This document shows, in pieces, positions 51,838-61,126 of a stretch of DNA of 64,000 bases. This stretch comes from JBFWNG01 sp050251195 (GTDB taxonomy: Bacteria > Bdellovibrionota_B > Oligoflexia > Oligoflexales > Oligoflexaceae). Each line of letters opens with the position of its first letter. Position 1 is the first letter of the stretch. A model generated the notes under the pieces. That model was not told the origin of the DNA. It was given only the letters and a program-made list of their open reading frames with translations, and searched no databases. Where the stretch lies: assembly GCA_050251195.1 (NCBI GenBank), contig JBFWNG010000013.1:1-64000 (forward strand), read 5' to 3'. Both the position numbers and the translations under genes were made by a program.

Positions 51838-53142
51838 GTGTTCGATCGGATTCAGGATTACATCACGACATACGGAGAACCTTCCTCCGAGAAAATCGCG
51901 CGCAGCGTCCCCTACGGGCAGTGGGACCATGTCTTTGCTGTTCCTTCAATGGGAGAAAGTTCGCTTGCCACTCGATTCTTGGATTCGGTCGAGAGGGTAG
52001 CGCGAGCGAGCAAGCGACGCTTACTCGTTCTCTTCTTTATCAACGCGCGAGAAGGCACAGACAGGCATTTTCAAGATAACCAGGCAACTTTGGAAATTAT
52101 TCGCGCCCGATACGGCAATGCTCGCCTCGTCTGCACCGACCCGCCAACCTATTTCGTATCAGGCGAAGGTGTGGATATTGTTGTTCCGTATTTCAATGAA
52201 GAGCCTCACCTGATTCCCTTTAAAGAGGGCATTGGCCTCGTTCGAAAACTGATCAATGATACGGCGGCATGGTTGTGTTCGACGAATGTTGTCACGTCAG
52301 GTTGGATCCATAATACGGACGTGGACGTCGAGTTGCCGTCTGACTACCTTGGCATTTACGAGAGTCCTGGCGATTATTGTGCCATTATTCATCCCTATCG
52401 TCATCTGCCGGCAGGCGATCCAAATTCGGCGAAATGGCCAATCCTCCAAACTTATGAAATATGGCTGCGCTACTACTATTTAGGGCTAAAGCATGCAGGC
52501 TCCCCATACGCGATGCATACCCTTGGGAGTACTATCTCTGTCAGCGCTGAGGCCTATGCAAAAGTTCGCGGTGTGCCGAAACGTCAAGCCGGAGAAGACT
52601 TTTATTGGCTTAACAAGTTGCGCAAAGTCGGAGAGATCCGTTACGAAAGGGATGTCGGTCCTTTGAATATCATTGAACGGGAGTCGACGCGCGTTCCCTT
52701 CGGAACAGGGGCTACTCTTGCTAAGACGCATTCCATTTCTGAATTTCATTTTCTTGACCCCCGAAATTTCGATGTGTTGGAAACTCTGTTGCGATGCATG
52801 GATGACTTTCTCATGGGTGACGGGCAATTCAGTGTCAGTGATGTGTTGAGCGTTATGCCGATCGACGCGGAGTTAAAGTCTGTGCTTGGCAGCGTTTTCA
52901 CGAAAATGGGCTTTGATGACGCCTGTAAAAGAATTTCTCGTTCCGCAGGCGATCGTATCCGTCGAAAAAACTTTGTTGATTGGTTCGACGCCTTTAAAAC
53001 TCTCAAATTTGTTCATGCACTAAGAGACAACGTTTTTCCTAATGTTTTCTACCGTGATGCATTGACTGCCGCCCGCTTCATATCTCTCGATGAAAATTGG
53101 TCGGATAAGCAAATTCTGACGCTTCTGCAAACAATTTCATGA
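51838..53142 (+). CDS. Family-2-like glycosyltransferase
   Basis: A 434-residue protein with features of GT-A glycosyltransferases: a VVPYFNEEPHLIPF loop, an NTDVDVELPSDY segment with Asp161-Val-Asp163 as the metal-binding DxD, and AGEDFYWLNKLRK with the Glu253-Asp254 of galactosyltransferase-type C-termini. No membrane helix is evident, so it is probably cytoplasmic and transfers a sugar to a lipid- or protein-bound acceptor. The acceptor is unknown. The GTG start lies 5 bases after the methionine-synthesis gene stop, without a clear Shine-Dalgarno sequence, so translation is probably coupled. A PilT-like gene follows on the same strand. Confidence 0.8.
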   Translation: MFDRIQDYITTYGEPSSEKIARSVPYGQWDHVFAVPSMGESSLATRFLDSVERVARASKRRLLVLFFINAREGTDRHFQDNQATLEIIRARYGNARLVCTDPPTYFVSGEGVDIVVPYFNEEPHLIPFKEGIGLVRKLINDTAAWLCSTNVVTSGWIHNTDVDVELPSDYLGIYESPGDYCAIIHPYRHLPAGDPNSAKWPILQTYEIWLRYYYLGLKHAGSPYAMHTLGSTISVSAEAYAKVRGVPKRQAGEDFYWLNKLRKVGEIRYERDVGPLNIIERESTRVPFGTGATLAKTHSISEFHFLDPRNFDVLETLLRCMDDFLMGDGQFSVSDVLSVMPIDAELKSVLGSVFTKMGFDDACKRISRSAGDRIRRKNFVDWFDAFKTLKFVHALRDNVFPNVFYRDALTAARFISLDENWSDKQILTLLQTIS

Positions 53143-53238
53143 TGTTTTCCTTGTTTGGTCTCTGACGATAGTTTCTCAAGGTTCTCGTTAAGATGCCGAA
53201 ATTCCTATGAGGATAAACCAGAATTTAAACGGCTTTGC

Positions 53239-55248
53239 ATGAAGGCTTTTAAAACTCTTTTAAAACAGTGTCTCACCCTCAGGGCGACTCAGATCGATAT
53301 TGTTCCCGATCAGTACGTCGTCGTGTCGGTGGACGGCAAAGCCAATCCTCTAAAGAACTTCGGCAAGCCCGACAAACAAGCCCTCAAAGAATTGATGCAG
53401 TCACTGTTCCCTAAAGATCGTGACAAGCTGAGATCTGGCCAACCCGTGAAGGGAATGCTGACCATTGTGAACGTCGGCAACGTATACATGGTGGGAGTGC
53501 CGCTTAAGTTGTCGGTTCACATCTTCCTGAGCGAAGCCGGAAAGCAACAAGCGGACATATTTATGAGTGCGCAAGGACGCGCGCCCACCAATTTGCCAAC
53601 TGGCAAACCCAAAGCCCCTCCGTCAGGTATGTCCAATGTCACTACAAAAAACCCGGAGCCAATGCGATTGACTGGTTTCGATAGTGACCAGGTAGATGAA
53701 TCAATGGTTGATGCTTCGACCGACGGCAACTACTTGATGGACGGAGCTTCGATTGCCAAAAAACCAATGCCGCTCGAGGCGAGACTTGACGCGCATGTTG
53801 AGCAATCCTCTTCGATGGTTGATGAACGCGTTGAAATTGCAAAGCCGAGGGATGTTGCATTAGACATGACGAGCGCGCCCTTTGAAATCGAGAGAAAAGG
53901 GACTAGCTCGGTTGTGGAACCGACGGCGCCCGCTACCTCCGAAATGCAATCGGGTAGTTCTCCTCTATATTCCCCTTCGGCGTCGGTTTCCGAGAGCATG
54001 GTTTCCGAGAATGTGATTTCCGAAAGAGTAGAAGGGGCGCATGTTCCGGAGAGCTCTGAAAGCTACGTTCTAGAAACAAAAGTGAAGGACATCAGTGCTG
54101 TGATGGCGATGTCCACGGCACCGGTCGAAAGCGATGTGACGGAACCGCCGGCGAGAATGGAATCGGTAGAATCCTCACATCCCGCAGATCCTACGCCTGA
54201 CATGAGGCTGGTCGAAATAGTTGCTGAGGCGAGAGACAAAAGGGCTTCGTCAATTCATCTGCGTGGCAGTGACCCTGTGTTCTTACGAATCGACGGAACA
54301 CTGCACAATAACTATGGCCAGGAAGTAAGCCGAGAAGACATTGACCGGATCGTTACAGGACTCGTTAAGGGGCATCGGTATGATCAGCTCTTGAGAAACG
54401 GCTGCACTGAGTTTTACGAATCAATGCCAGACCTGGGTCGGTGCAATTTTAAGGTGTTTTTCGAAAGAGGCGAGCAAGCTCTCATCGTCACTCCAATTTA
54501 TCAGGAAATTCCTTACCTAAGTGTATTCGGACTGAGTGATTACTGGAATTCCGTATCAACGTCACCCGGGCTTGTCTTAGTACTTTCTGAAGATCAAATT
54601 TCCTTGCGCAAGGTGCTTGCATCGTTGGTCGAGAATATCAATGAGCACAGCGTTAAGCATATAGTAAGCTATGTTGAAGACGCATGCTTCGAGCATAAAA
54701 CAAAAAATTCCATCATTAGTCATATGGAAAATGGGTCAGCGCAACCTTGGGAAAAACAGGATGCAGACGTTGTCGTTGTTTCTCAAATATCTGGGAAGCA
54801 TACGATCCGGAGAGCGTTCGAGATGGTCCAAAGAGGCGGGTTAGTCGTTGCTGGATGTACTGCAAAATCTATCACGGACGGCTTGCGGGCAATAAAAAAC
54901 GTTATTGTTTGTGATGACCCGAGAACGTCCTACATGTTTACCAGTTCGTTGAACGCCATATTCTGTGTCAAAAGCATTACGTCGGTGGATAGAACTCTTT
55001 GCTACGCCCACGAAGCGCTCCTTATGAGCGAACCCGTTCGCAAGGAACTCGAGTTGAACCTTGCTTCCGACCTTAAAGACCTTCTAAGAACCATGGACGC
55101 CCGCGGCGCATCTCTGAACGAGAGCTTGCTCGTGTTGATGAAAGCCGGTTCCATCGGCCTTGATATCGCCCTAAGGGTCACCGATGACCAAGAAGATCTT
55201 ATGACCCGGCTGCACGAGGCCGGAATGCTTGGACAAAGTAGCGCCTGA
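53239..55248 (+). CDS. PilT-like protein lacking Walker A and catalytic residues (pseudo-ATPase)
   Basis: About 669 residues. The C-terminal half (about 320-669) aligns by motif order with PilT/PilU retraction ATPases: VEIVAEARDKRASSIHLRGSD, VFLRIDGTL, then GLVLVLS at the Walker A site. But the Walker A loop GPTGSGKST is replaced by SEDQISLRK (about 451-458). Walker B is DADVVVVSQI instead of DPDVILVGEM, losing the Glu (near 508). The His box is GGLVVAGCTAKS instead of GHLVFGTLHTNSA (near 534). So it keeps the PilT fold but probably does not hydrolyse ATP. Residues 1-120 resemble another PilT N-terminal domain; 125-310 are Ser/Pro/Glu-rich linker. The start is uncertain: ATG 53239 was preferred to an in-frame TTG at 53155. 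Confidence 0.82.
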   Translation: MKAFKTLLKQCLTLRATQIDIVPDQYVVVSVDGKANPLKNFGKPDKQALKELMQSLFPKDRDKLRSGQPVKGMLTIVNVGNVYMVGVPLKLSVHIFLSEAGKQQADIFMSAQGRAPTNLPTGKPKAPPSGMSNVTTKNPEPMRLTGFDSDQVDESMVDASTDGNYLMDGASIAKKPMPLEARLDAHVEQSSSMVDERVEIAKPRDVALDMTSAPFEIERKGTSSVVEPTAPATSEMQSGSSPLYSPSASVSESMVSENVISERVEGAHVPESSESYVLETKVKDISAVMAMSTAPVESDVTEPPARMESVESSHPADPTPDMRLVEIVAEARDKRASSIHLRGSDPVFLRIDGTLHNNYGQEVSREDIDRIVTGLVKGHRYDQLLRNGCTEFYESMPDLGRCNFKVFFERGEQALIVTPIYQEIPYLSVFGLSDYWNSVSTSPGLVLVLSEDQISLRKVLASLVENINEHSVKHIVSYVEDACFEHKTKNSIISHMENGSAQPWEKQDADVVVVSQISGKHTIRRAFEMVQRGGLVVAGCTAKSITDGLRAIKNVIVCDDPRTSYMFTSSLNAIFCVKSITSVDRTLCYAHEALLMSEPVRKELELNLASDLKDLLRTMDARGASLNESLLVLMKAGSIGLDIALRVTDDQEDLMTRLHEAGMLGQSSA

Positions 55249-55328
55249 CGAGGCCCCTTCTTCTCTGAAATTCATTAAGTTTTTCTTAATAATGCCGATT
55301 TATAACAAAACGGGTTTAAGGACTTCTT

Positions 55329-55859
55329 ATGCTTCTAAAGTATATCCTCGTCCTCGGCATTGCTCTCGTTACTACCACTATCTCTTGTAAAAGAGAGACC
55401 GGAAATACGGTATCGTCGGGTGCTCCTCCTCCGCAAGAATCAGCCGCACCACCGCCACCTCCACCTTCGGCGGATACGACGACGACAACTAAACCACCCT
55501 GCGAAGACAAAGATAAAGATAAGGATGACGACGACGACAAGGAATTGGTGAGCGGAGGCAAGACCACCATTGCTAGTTCTGGTTGTAGTTCTGCTTGCGA
55601 GACTTTTATTAAGGTTTGCAAGAAAAATCCAAAGGATACCCTAGCCTGTCAGGGATCGGATAACTGCAAGAAAACCTGCGGTGATGACGATGATGACAAG
55701 GACGACGATAAGGATGATGACAAGGACGACGATAAGGGTGATGACGACGACGATGATGATGATAAAGATGACGACAAGGACGATGACGACGACAAAGATG
55801 ACGACAAAGACGACGACAAAGACGACGACGACGATAAGAAGGAAGAAGATTGCGTATAG
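55329..55859 (+). CDS. Lipoprotein with an Asp/Lys-rich C-terminus
   Basis: A 176-residue lipoprotein (TISC, Cys20) with AAGGA 7 bases before the ATG. Residues 30-60 carry a Pro-rich patch (APPPQESAAPPPPPPS) and a short acidic KDKDKDDDDDK run. A central segment (about 65-118) has six cysteines (SSGCSSACETFIKVCKK, SDNCKKTC) that may form disulfides. The C-terminal 55 residues are nearly all Asp and Lys. It is similar in style to the lipoprotein at 24.6-25.7 kb but has a different repeat and cysteine core. The acidic tail could bind cations. Monocistronic, with its own promoter region and a strong terminator. Confidence 0.8.
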   Translation: MLLKYILVLGIALVTTTISCKRETGNTVSSGAPPPQESAAPPPPPPSADTTTTTKPPCEDKDKDKDDDDDKELVSGGKTTIASSGCSSACETFIKVCKKNPKDTLACQGSDNCKKTCGDDDDDKDDDKDDDKDDDKGDDDDDDDDKDDDKDDDDDKDDDKDDDKDDDDDKKEEDCV

Positions 55860-55884
55860 GACGCATTAAGAGACGGAAGAAACA

Positions 55885-55910
55885 GAGCGGGTCAACCCGC
55901 TCTTTTTTTT
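55885..55910 (+). terminator. Strong Rho-independent terminator
   Basis: GAGCGGGT and ACCCGCTC form an 8-bp stem with a 2-base loop followed by eight T. It lies 26 bases after the Asp/Lys-rich lipoprotein stop. Confidence 0.92.
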
Positions 55911-56171
55911 GAGATACCCCATCGAACCTTCGGCGCCGTGGATAACGGGTGCTCTCGCCAGCGCCGAGCGCCCCTTCAAGACAATTGTTGGGCGTTCGAC
56001 TGTCCCCTTAATTGGACCCTTAATTTATTCCCCATAAAAACAGTAACTTGACCGGATCCTTCTGTTTAATGAAAATTTACTATACAAAAAAATTGACATT
56101 GGCCAAATTAATGTATATAAAACTCAACAAAGGAGAATGGCTCCAATAACCGAAAAACCGAGGAGTTTTAT
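55911..56171. other. Intergenic region with promoter and leader
   Basis: About 260 bases between the terminator and the next lipoprotein gene. The first half is ordinary spacer with short fragments such as CTGTCCCCTTAATT that look like remnants of repeats. The second half carries a well-formed promoter and a leader with two AGGAG sites. No gene is recognised. Confidence 0.5.
56093..56121 (+). promoter_or_regulatory. Sigma-70-type promoter of the lipoprotein gene
   Basis: TTGACA and TATAAA are separated by 17 bases, 50 bases before the ATG. This is the best consensus promoter in the window. Confidence 0.7.
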
Positions 56172-57446
56172 ATGCAAGCCACACTAAAAAAGGTTCTCGC
56201 AACAATCTGTGCTTTTCACATGGTTAGCTGCGGCGTCGACACGAAGCCGCTTCCACCGCGCAAAGAAGCAGCTGAGTCTGCCGCGAATGCCAAAGATCCT
56301 GACGATGGTACCTACGGTTCTTACGAGGAAACAAACGAGCCTGAAGCTACGTACGAAATCAGAGGGCGTTACCTCAACGATGCAGGAGAGCCAATTCCCG
56401 GGAAGACAGTTTATATCCAACAATCTCAATATGCCCCGATGGACGATTTCACGGACGCAAAAGTTCATACCTTGGGTGAGCTTGGACAGGCCGTCGGTAT
56501 GGCGGTATTGTTTCTCATCTTCCTACCGTTTTCTTTGTTTGTTGATTGCTCTGGATCGAGCGACGACAGTAGCGATGCTACGTCGGCACGGGAGGCCTCA
56601 GAGCGCCGCCTCATTTCCGAAGTCTCCACGGATCCCGAAGGATATTTTTCTGCGACAATTGCTGCGAGCAGCATCCCCAAAGACTTTGCCGGCGAGAGAA
56701 ACATTATCGTTGTCACGGAAACAAATGACGGCAACCTTGGAAAAGCCGTCCTAACTTTAGATGACGAAGTTGTCGACGTCGGTTCTTTGCGCGAGTGTAA
56801 CATCGACCTTACCGCGCAAGATAGCGGTCCCTCCGTCATGGTTCATTGGCAAAACCCCGAAGTCATCGTGGAAAAGTACAATATATACGCAATTAGAAAC
56901 GACGGTTCTTATCCGTTCTGGGTAGACTCGTCCATCGACAGCCCGGGCATGGCGCTGGCGCTCCCTAAATCAATTTTCAAGGCGGACAATTCGAGAATCT
57001 TTGTCGAGGGCTATTACGAGAGGAGCGAAAAGCGACTCCTGTCATGTGTCTCTTCAGTAGAGGTGAAAACAGAAAACCGCCCAGAATCTCTGACAGTCAA
57101 TGCTATGGCCTATGTCGGAGCGGAATCGGTTCCTGTCGACTCTATCACAAATAACAGTTTCGCGGACAAGGATCTATTCCTCGATTATCAAGCAAAGTCT
57201 GTGGTTGTTGATCTCATGAGCGCAAAGGAAATCAAAGAACTCGTTTTCCATAACCTGTCGCTAAGAGACGCTGATGGAAAGGTTGGGGTGTCCATTCAGC
57301 TGCCGTCAGGAGAATGGCAACGGGTCGGGACCGAAGATGCACGCAGGTTCTTTTACATGAAATTGGCAACTCCCGCTGTAGCCCAGAAAATCAAATTGGA
57401 CTTTAGCAGCGATCTTGCTGAACTCACGGAGTTGGGAGTTTACTAA
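56172..57446 (+). CDS. Lipoprotein with carboxypeptidase-regulatory-like and discoidin-like regions
   Basis: A 424-residue lipoprotein (MVSC, Cys20) with GAGGAG upstream. Residues 60-85 have YEIRGRYLNDAGEPIPGKTVYIQQ, the pattern of carboxypeptidase-regulatory-like beta-sandwiches, with STDPEGYFSATI later. This domain is interrupted by an unusual hydrophobic insert, VGMAVLFLIFLPFSLFVDC (about residue 110), that could be a membrane segment. The C-terminal 100 residues resemble a discoidin (F5/8 type C) fold, with VVVDLMSAKEIKELVFHN and KLATPAVAQKIKLDF. The role is probably ligand binding at the cell surface. Convergent with trpS, only 2 bases apart. Confidence 0.75.
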   Translation: MQATLKKVLATICAFHMVSCGVDTKPLPPRKEAAESAANAKDPDDGTYGSYEETNEPEATYEIRGRYLNDAGEPIPGKTVYIQQSQYAPMDDFTDAKVHTLGELGQAVGMAVLFLIFLPFSLFVDCSGSSDDSSDATSAREASERRLISEVSTDPEGYFSATIAASSIPKDFAGERNIIVVTETNDGNLGKAVLTLDDEVVDVGSLRECNIDLTAQDSGPSVMVHWQNPEVIVEKYNIYAIRNDGSYPFWVDSSIDSPGMALALPKSIFKADNSRIFVEGYYERSEKRLLSCVSSVEVKTENRPESLTVNAMAYVGAESVPVDSITNNSFADKDLFLDYQAKSVVVDLMSAKEIKELVFHNLSLRDADGKVGVSIQLPSGEWQRVGTEDARRFFYMKLATPAVAQKIKLDFSSDLAELTELGVY

Positions 57447-57448
57447 AG

Positions 57449-58447
57449 TTAGAGGGTAGGAATAAAGCCAATGGCATCATGAATTCGTTCATAGGTCGCA
57501 TTGGCTTTTTCTCTTGCCTTGGCTGCCCCCTTCCGAAGAAGGTTCTCGAGCTCTCCTCGGTCGTCGAGATATTTGCGCATCGCATTCTGAATCGGTTCGA
57601 GTTCGGCAATGACGAGATTTGCAGTATCGACTTTAAGGTGACCGTACTGCTTGCCTTTGTAGCTTTCCTCTAGGTCCGCGATAGGTTTACCGGTAATGCA
57701 CATTTGGATTTCGAGCAGGTTTTTGACGCCAGGTTTGTCATCCTTATAGAGAATTTCAGTGCCGGAATCTGTGACAGCACGTTTAAATTTCTTCTCGATG
57801 TCTTTGGGACTGTCTAACAGAAAGATGGTTCCGAGCTCTGTCTCCGCGCTCTTGCTCATTTTGTTTTCAGGATTTTGCAAATCCATAATGCGTCCGCCAG
57901 CCTTGGGAATAAATGGTTCTGGGATGACAATGACTTCTTTGTTCACAAATGAATTGACGCGTTGCGCGATATTTCTAGCTATTTCTATGTGTTGTTTCTG
58001 ATCTTCGCCAACAGGAACGAGATTCGCGTCGTACATAAAAATGTCCGCGGCCATGAGTATAGGATAGCTAAATAGCCCGGCAGAGATATTCGTCCCTTCC
58101 TTCTGACTCTTTTCCTTATATTGAGTCATCCGATTCAATTCGCCCATATACGAGAAGCAGGTGAGGATCCAGCTAAGAGCTGAGTGCGCTTTCACGTGGG
58201 ATTGAATGAACAGGCAGTTGTCTTTAGGGTCTAGGCCGCACGCAAGATACGCTGCAGCGGCAAGGTACGACGCCTCTCGAAGCTCCCCCGGGTCTTGTCG
58301 GGCGGTGATAGCGTGCAAATCGACGACCGGAAAATAACAGGTATATTTTTCTTGTAGCTGGACCCATTGGCGAATAGCGCCCAGGTAATTTCCCAGTTGC
58401 AGGTAGTTTGTAGGTTTCACGCCAGAAAGTATTATGGGCTTCGACAT
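57449..58447 (-). CDS. trpS: Tryptophanyl-tRNA synthetase
   Basis: A 332-residue class-I aminoacyl-tRNA synthetase that charges tRNA-Trp. It shows the HIGH-like PTNYLQLGNYLGAI at the N-terminus, DLHAITARQDP, AADIFMYDANLVPVGEDQKQH (tRNA/Trp binding) and the KMSKS loop NKMSKS around residue 210. The length and order match bacterial TrpRS. It is essential. It lies convergently with the lipoprotein gene and 70 bases downstream of clpA on the same strand. Confidence 0.97.
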   Translation of the reverse strand: MSKPIILSGVKPTNYLQLGNYLGAIRQWVQLQEKYTCYFPVVDLHAITARQDPGELREASYLAAAAYLACGLDPKDNCLFIQSHVKAHSALSWILTCFSYMGELNRMTQYKEKSQKEGTNISAGLFSYPILMAADIFMYDANLVPVGEDQKQHIEIARNIAQRVNSFVNKEVIVIPEPFIPKAGGRIMDLQNPENKMSKSAETELGTIFLLDSPKDIEKKFKRAVTDSGTEILYKDDKPGVKNLLEIQMCITGKPIADLEESYKGKQYGHLKVDTANLVIAELEPIQNAMRKYLDDRGELENLLRKGAAKAREKANATYERIHDAIGFIPTL

Positions 58448-58517
58448 AGTTACCGCAAGTGTTGTCTACGTTGAAGCCGAGTATAAGCGAGATGGGAGGG
58501 CGGGACAAGGGTTTATG

Positions 58518-60776
58518 TTAGGTGTACAGGAACTCCAGCCCGCCGTTTTTCAGATCGAGGTAGCACTCGCCGCCTTCCTTCAATCTGCCAAAAAGAACTT
58601 CTTCCGCTAGCGGCTTTTTAATCTTGTCGTTTATCAAACGTTTGATGGGTCGTGCGCCGTATAGAGCGTCAAATCCCGTCTTCGCGATCCAGTTGAGCGC
58701 CGCATCGGAATACCTAAGCGCAACTTTTTTCTCAACGAGAGAAGCATTGAGTTCTTCAAGGAATTTGCGCGTAACCTGTTCGACGATCTTAATGTCGAGA
58801 GCATGGAAGGTGATTATTTCCGTCAAGCGATTGCGAAATTCAGGCGAGAACATCGTTTTTACAGCCTTCGACAGACCCTTCGTATCTTCTTGGTGGTCCC
58901 GAGAAAAGCCGATCGCGGCTTGTGCGAGTTCTTGTGCCCCGGCGTTGGTTGTCATAATGATAACCACGTTACGAAAGTCGACATGCTTACCGTTGTTATC
59001 CGTCAAAGTGCCGTTGTCCATTACTTGAAGCAGAATATTCTGCATGTCGGGATGCGCTTTCTCGATTTCATCGAGGAGTAGAACGCAGTAAGGCTTTTTG
59101 CTCACTGCCTCGGTCAGCAAACCGCCTTGTTCGAAGCCAACGTAACCGGGAGGCGCTCCTATCAAGCGCGAAACGGCATGCTTCTCCATATACTCGCTCA
59201 TATCAAATCGAAGGAGTTCGACGCCAAGACTCAGAGCCAGTTGCCTTGCCGCTTCCGTCTTGCCGACGCCCGTGGGACCGGCGAAAAGGAAGCTGCCGAT
59301 AGGGCCGCGGCTTTCGCCTAATCCTGACCGATTGAGTTTTATAGCGGTAGCCAGCGCTTCGAGAGCTTGATCTTGCCCGAATACCTTGGACTTGAGATCG
59401 CCGTCCAGATGCTGAAGGGTTTCTCGGTCCGCCGTGGAGACTTTTTGCGGAGGAATGCGCGCCATTTTGGCGACTGTCGCTTGGATAGCGTCGATATCGA
59501 TCGTCTTGCGCTTGGTTCCTTTGTTCTTCAGACTCGCTTTGGCGGCGGCCTCGTCGATCACGTCGATTGCTTTGTCAGGCAACATTTTGTCGGTGATGTA
59601 CCGTGCCGAGAGCTTAACTGACTGGGTTAACGCTTCCTTGGTGTATTTGACATTGTGAAAGTCCTCGTAGTACGACTTAACGCCTTCGACGATTTTTATC
59701 GCGTCGTCGATGGTCGGTTCGCTAACGTCGATTTTCTGAAACCTTCTCGCTAACGCGTGGTCTTTTTCGAACCAATTTCGATATTCCTTGTAGGTCGTGG
59801 AACCTATACATCTAAGCTCCCCAGTCGCTAACGCTGGTTTAAGCAGATTCGATGCGTCCAACGCACCGCTACCCACTGCTCCTGCGCCTACGAGAGTGTG
59901 GATTTCGTCGATGAACAGGATGCTGTTGGGAACCTTCTTGATTGACTTCAAAAGGTCCTTCAGCCGCTGTTCGAAATCGCCGCGGAACTTTGATCCCGCA
60001 ACGAGCGAACCGAGGTCCAATGCATACACTTTTGCATTGTACAGCGCTCGCGGGACTTCCCGGTTGACTATCTTTACAGCAAGGCCTTCCGCAAGCGCGG
60101 TTTTTCCCACGCCCGCTTCGCCGACAAAGATCGGATTGTTTTTACGTCGTCTTGCCAGAATCTCTATTGTTCTTTCAATCTCTTCGGTTCTGCCGACGAT
60201 GGGATCGATTTGCCCTTTTTTGGCTTTGGCGCACAGGTCAACAGTGTACAGGTTGAGCGGGTCGCGTTGATCCGAAGTCCCTTCTTGCTCCTGTTGTTCT
60301 CCAGGGAGTTTGGGGTATCCTTCGTCCTTAACAACTTCGATGTCGCTTCGAGGCATGCCGTGTGAAATGTAACGCATGAGCCCGAGTTTTTCTACCCGTT
60401 GCTTTTTAAGAAAGTAAACCGCATGTGAGTCTTTCTCGACAAAAATAGAGACAAGTAAGTGCGGGCCGTAGATCTTTTCCTTGCCGGCAGCATGGACTTG
60501 TTGAGCTGCCCTTTGGATGACCCTTTGAAATCCTATAGTTGGTTTGGGCAGATGTCCCTCGAGCAGCTCCATGGTGCCCAATCTGGTTTGGAAGAACTCT
60601 TCCAGATCTTCCCGGATTTTGCGGATATCAGCTCCGCACTCTCTAAGCGCCTCGACTACGAATTTATCGTGTAGCAGCGCATACAAAATATGCTCAATAG
60701 TTACGTACTCGTGCTTCCGTCGGGTCGCCTCGTTTATGGCTAGATTTAGGCTAATTTCCAATTCTGGACTAATCAT
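58518..60776 (-). CDS. clpA: ATP-dependent Clp protease ATP-binding subunit ClpA
   Basis: A 752-residue AAA+ unfoldase that feeds substrates to ClpP. It has the ClpA-type N-domain, then two AAA+ modules: GEAGVGKTALAEGLAVKI with the first Walker A, and GPTGVGKTEAARQLALSL with the second. There is no ClpB-type middle domain, and an IGL-like loop (AAIGFSRDHQED) contacts ClpP. ClpP is not in the window. The gene begins 3 bases after clpS, as usual, so the adaptor and unfoldase are made together. Confidence 0.96.
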   Translation of the reverse strand: MISPELEISLNLAINEATRRKHEYVTIEHILYALLHDKFVVEALRECGADIRKIREDLEEFFQTRLGTMELLEGHLPKPTIGFQRVIQRAAQQVHAAGKEKIYGPHLLVSIFVEKDSHAVYFLKKQRVEKLGLMRYISHGMPRSDIEVVKDEGYPKLPGEQQEQEGTSDQRDPLNLYTVDLCAKAKKGQIDPIVGRTEEIERTIEILARRRKNNPIFVGEAGVGKTALAEGLAVKIVNREVPRALYNAKVYALDLGSLVAGSKFRGDFEQRLKDLLKSIKKVPNSILFIDEIHTLVGAGAVGSGALDASNLLKPALATGELRCIGSTTYKEYRNWFEKDHALARRFQKIDVSEPTIDDAIKIVEGVKSYYEDFHNVKYTKEALTQSVKLSARYITDKMLPDKAIDVIDEAAAKASLKNKGTKRKTIDIDAIQATVAKMARIPPQKVSTADRETLQHLDGDLKSKVFGQDQALEALATAIKLNRSGLGESRGPIGSFLFAGPTGVGKTEAARQLALSLGVELLRFDMSEYMEKHAVSRLIGAPPGYVGFEQGGLLTEAVSKKPYCVLLLDEIEKAHPDMQNILLQVMDNGTLTDNNGKHVDFRNVVIIMTTNAGAQELAQAAIGFSRDHQEDTKGLSKAVKTMFSPEFRNRLTEIITFHALDIKIVEQVTRKFLEELNASLVEKKVALRYSDAALNWIAKTGFDALYGARPIKRLINDKIKKPLAEEVLFGRLKEGGECYLDLKNGGLEFLYT

Positions 60777-60779
60777 AAG

Positions 60780-61097
60780 CTATTCTTTTTCTATGGTACA
60801 CTGCAACGGGTGCCCCATCTTTCGAGATTCGTCCGAGACCTGTGCAACTTTGGTTTCTGCAATTTCTAAGGTATAGACGCCACAAATTGCGCGGCCTTCG
60901 TGATGAACCCGAAGCATGAGTTCAGTCGCTGTAGCGTGGTCTTTGCCAAATATTCTTTCCAAGACGTCTACAACGAATTCCATTGGAGTGTAGTCATCGT
61001 TAATCAGCAACACCTTGTACATGGGGGGTGGGCGAACTTCTGCCTTTTCTTCGACGATGAGTCCGTGATCTTCTTGTGGCTTGCTGAGTTTTGACAT
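60780..61097 (-). CDS. clpS: ATP-dependent Clp protease adaptor ClpS
   Basis: A 105-residue adaptor that delivers N-end-rule substrates to ClpAP. The core YKVLLINDDYTPMEFVVDVLERIF contains the D-D-Y/F-T-P-M binding-pocket signature, followed by ATELMLRVHHEGRAICGVYTLEIAETK. An N-terminal flexible tail of about 20 residues precedes the core, typical of ClpS. GGGTGA lies just before the ATG. It is first in the clpS-clpA operon, with a sigma-70-like promoter in the 60-base gap upstream. Confidence 0.96.
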   Translation of the reverse strand: MSKLSKPQEDHGLIVEEKAEVRPPPMYKVLLINDDYTPMEFVVDVLERIFGKDHATATELMLRVHHEGRAICGVYTLEIAETKVAQVSDESRKMGHPLQCTIEKE

Positions 61098-61126
61098 CTT
61101 TCACCCGCCAGTTATCATAAGAGTAA

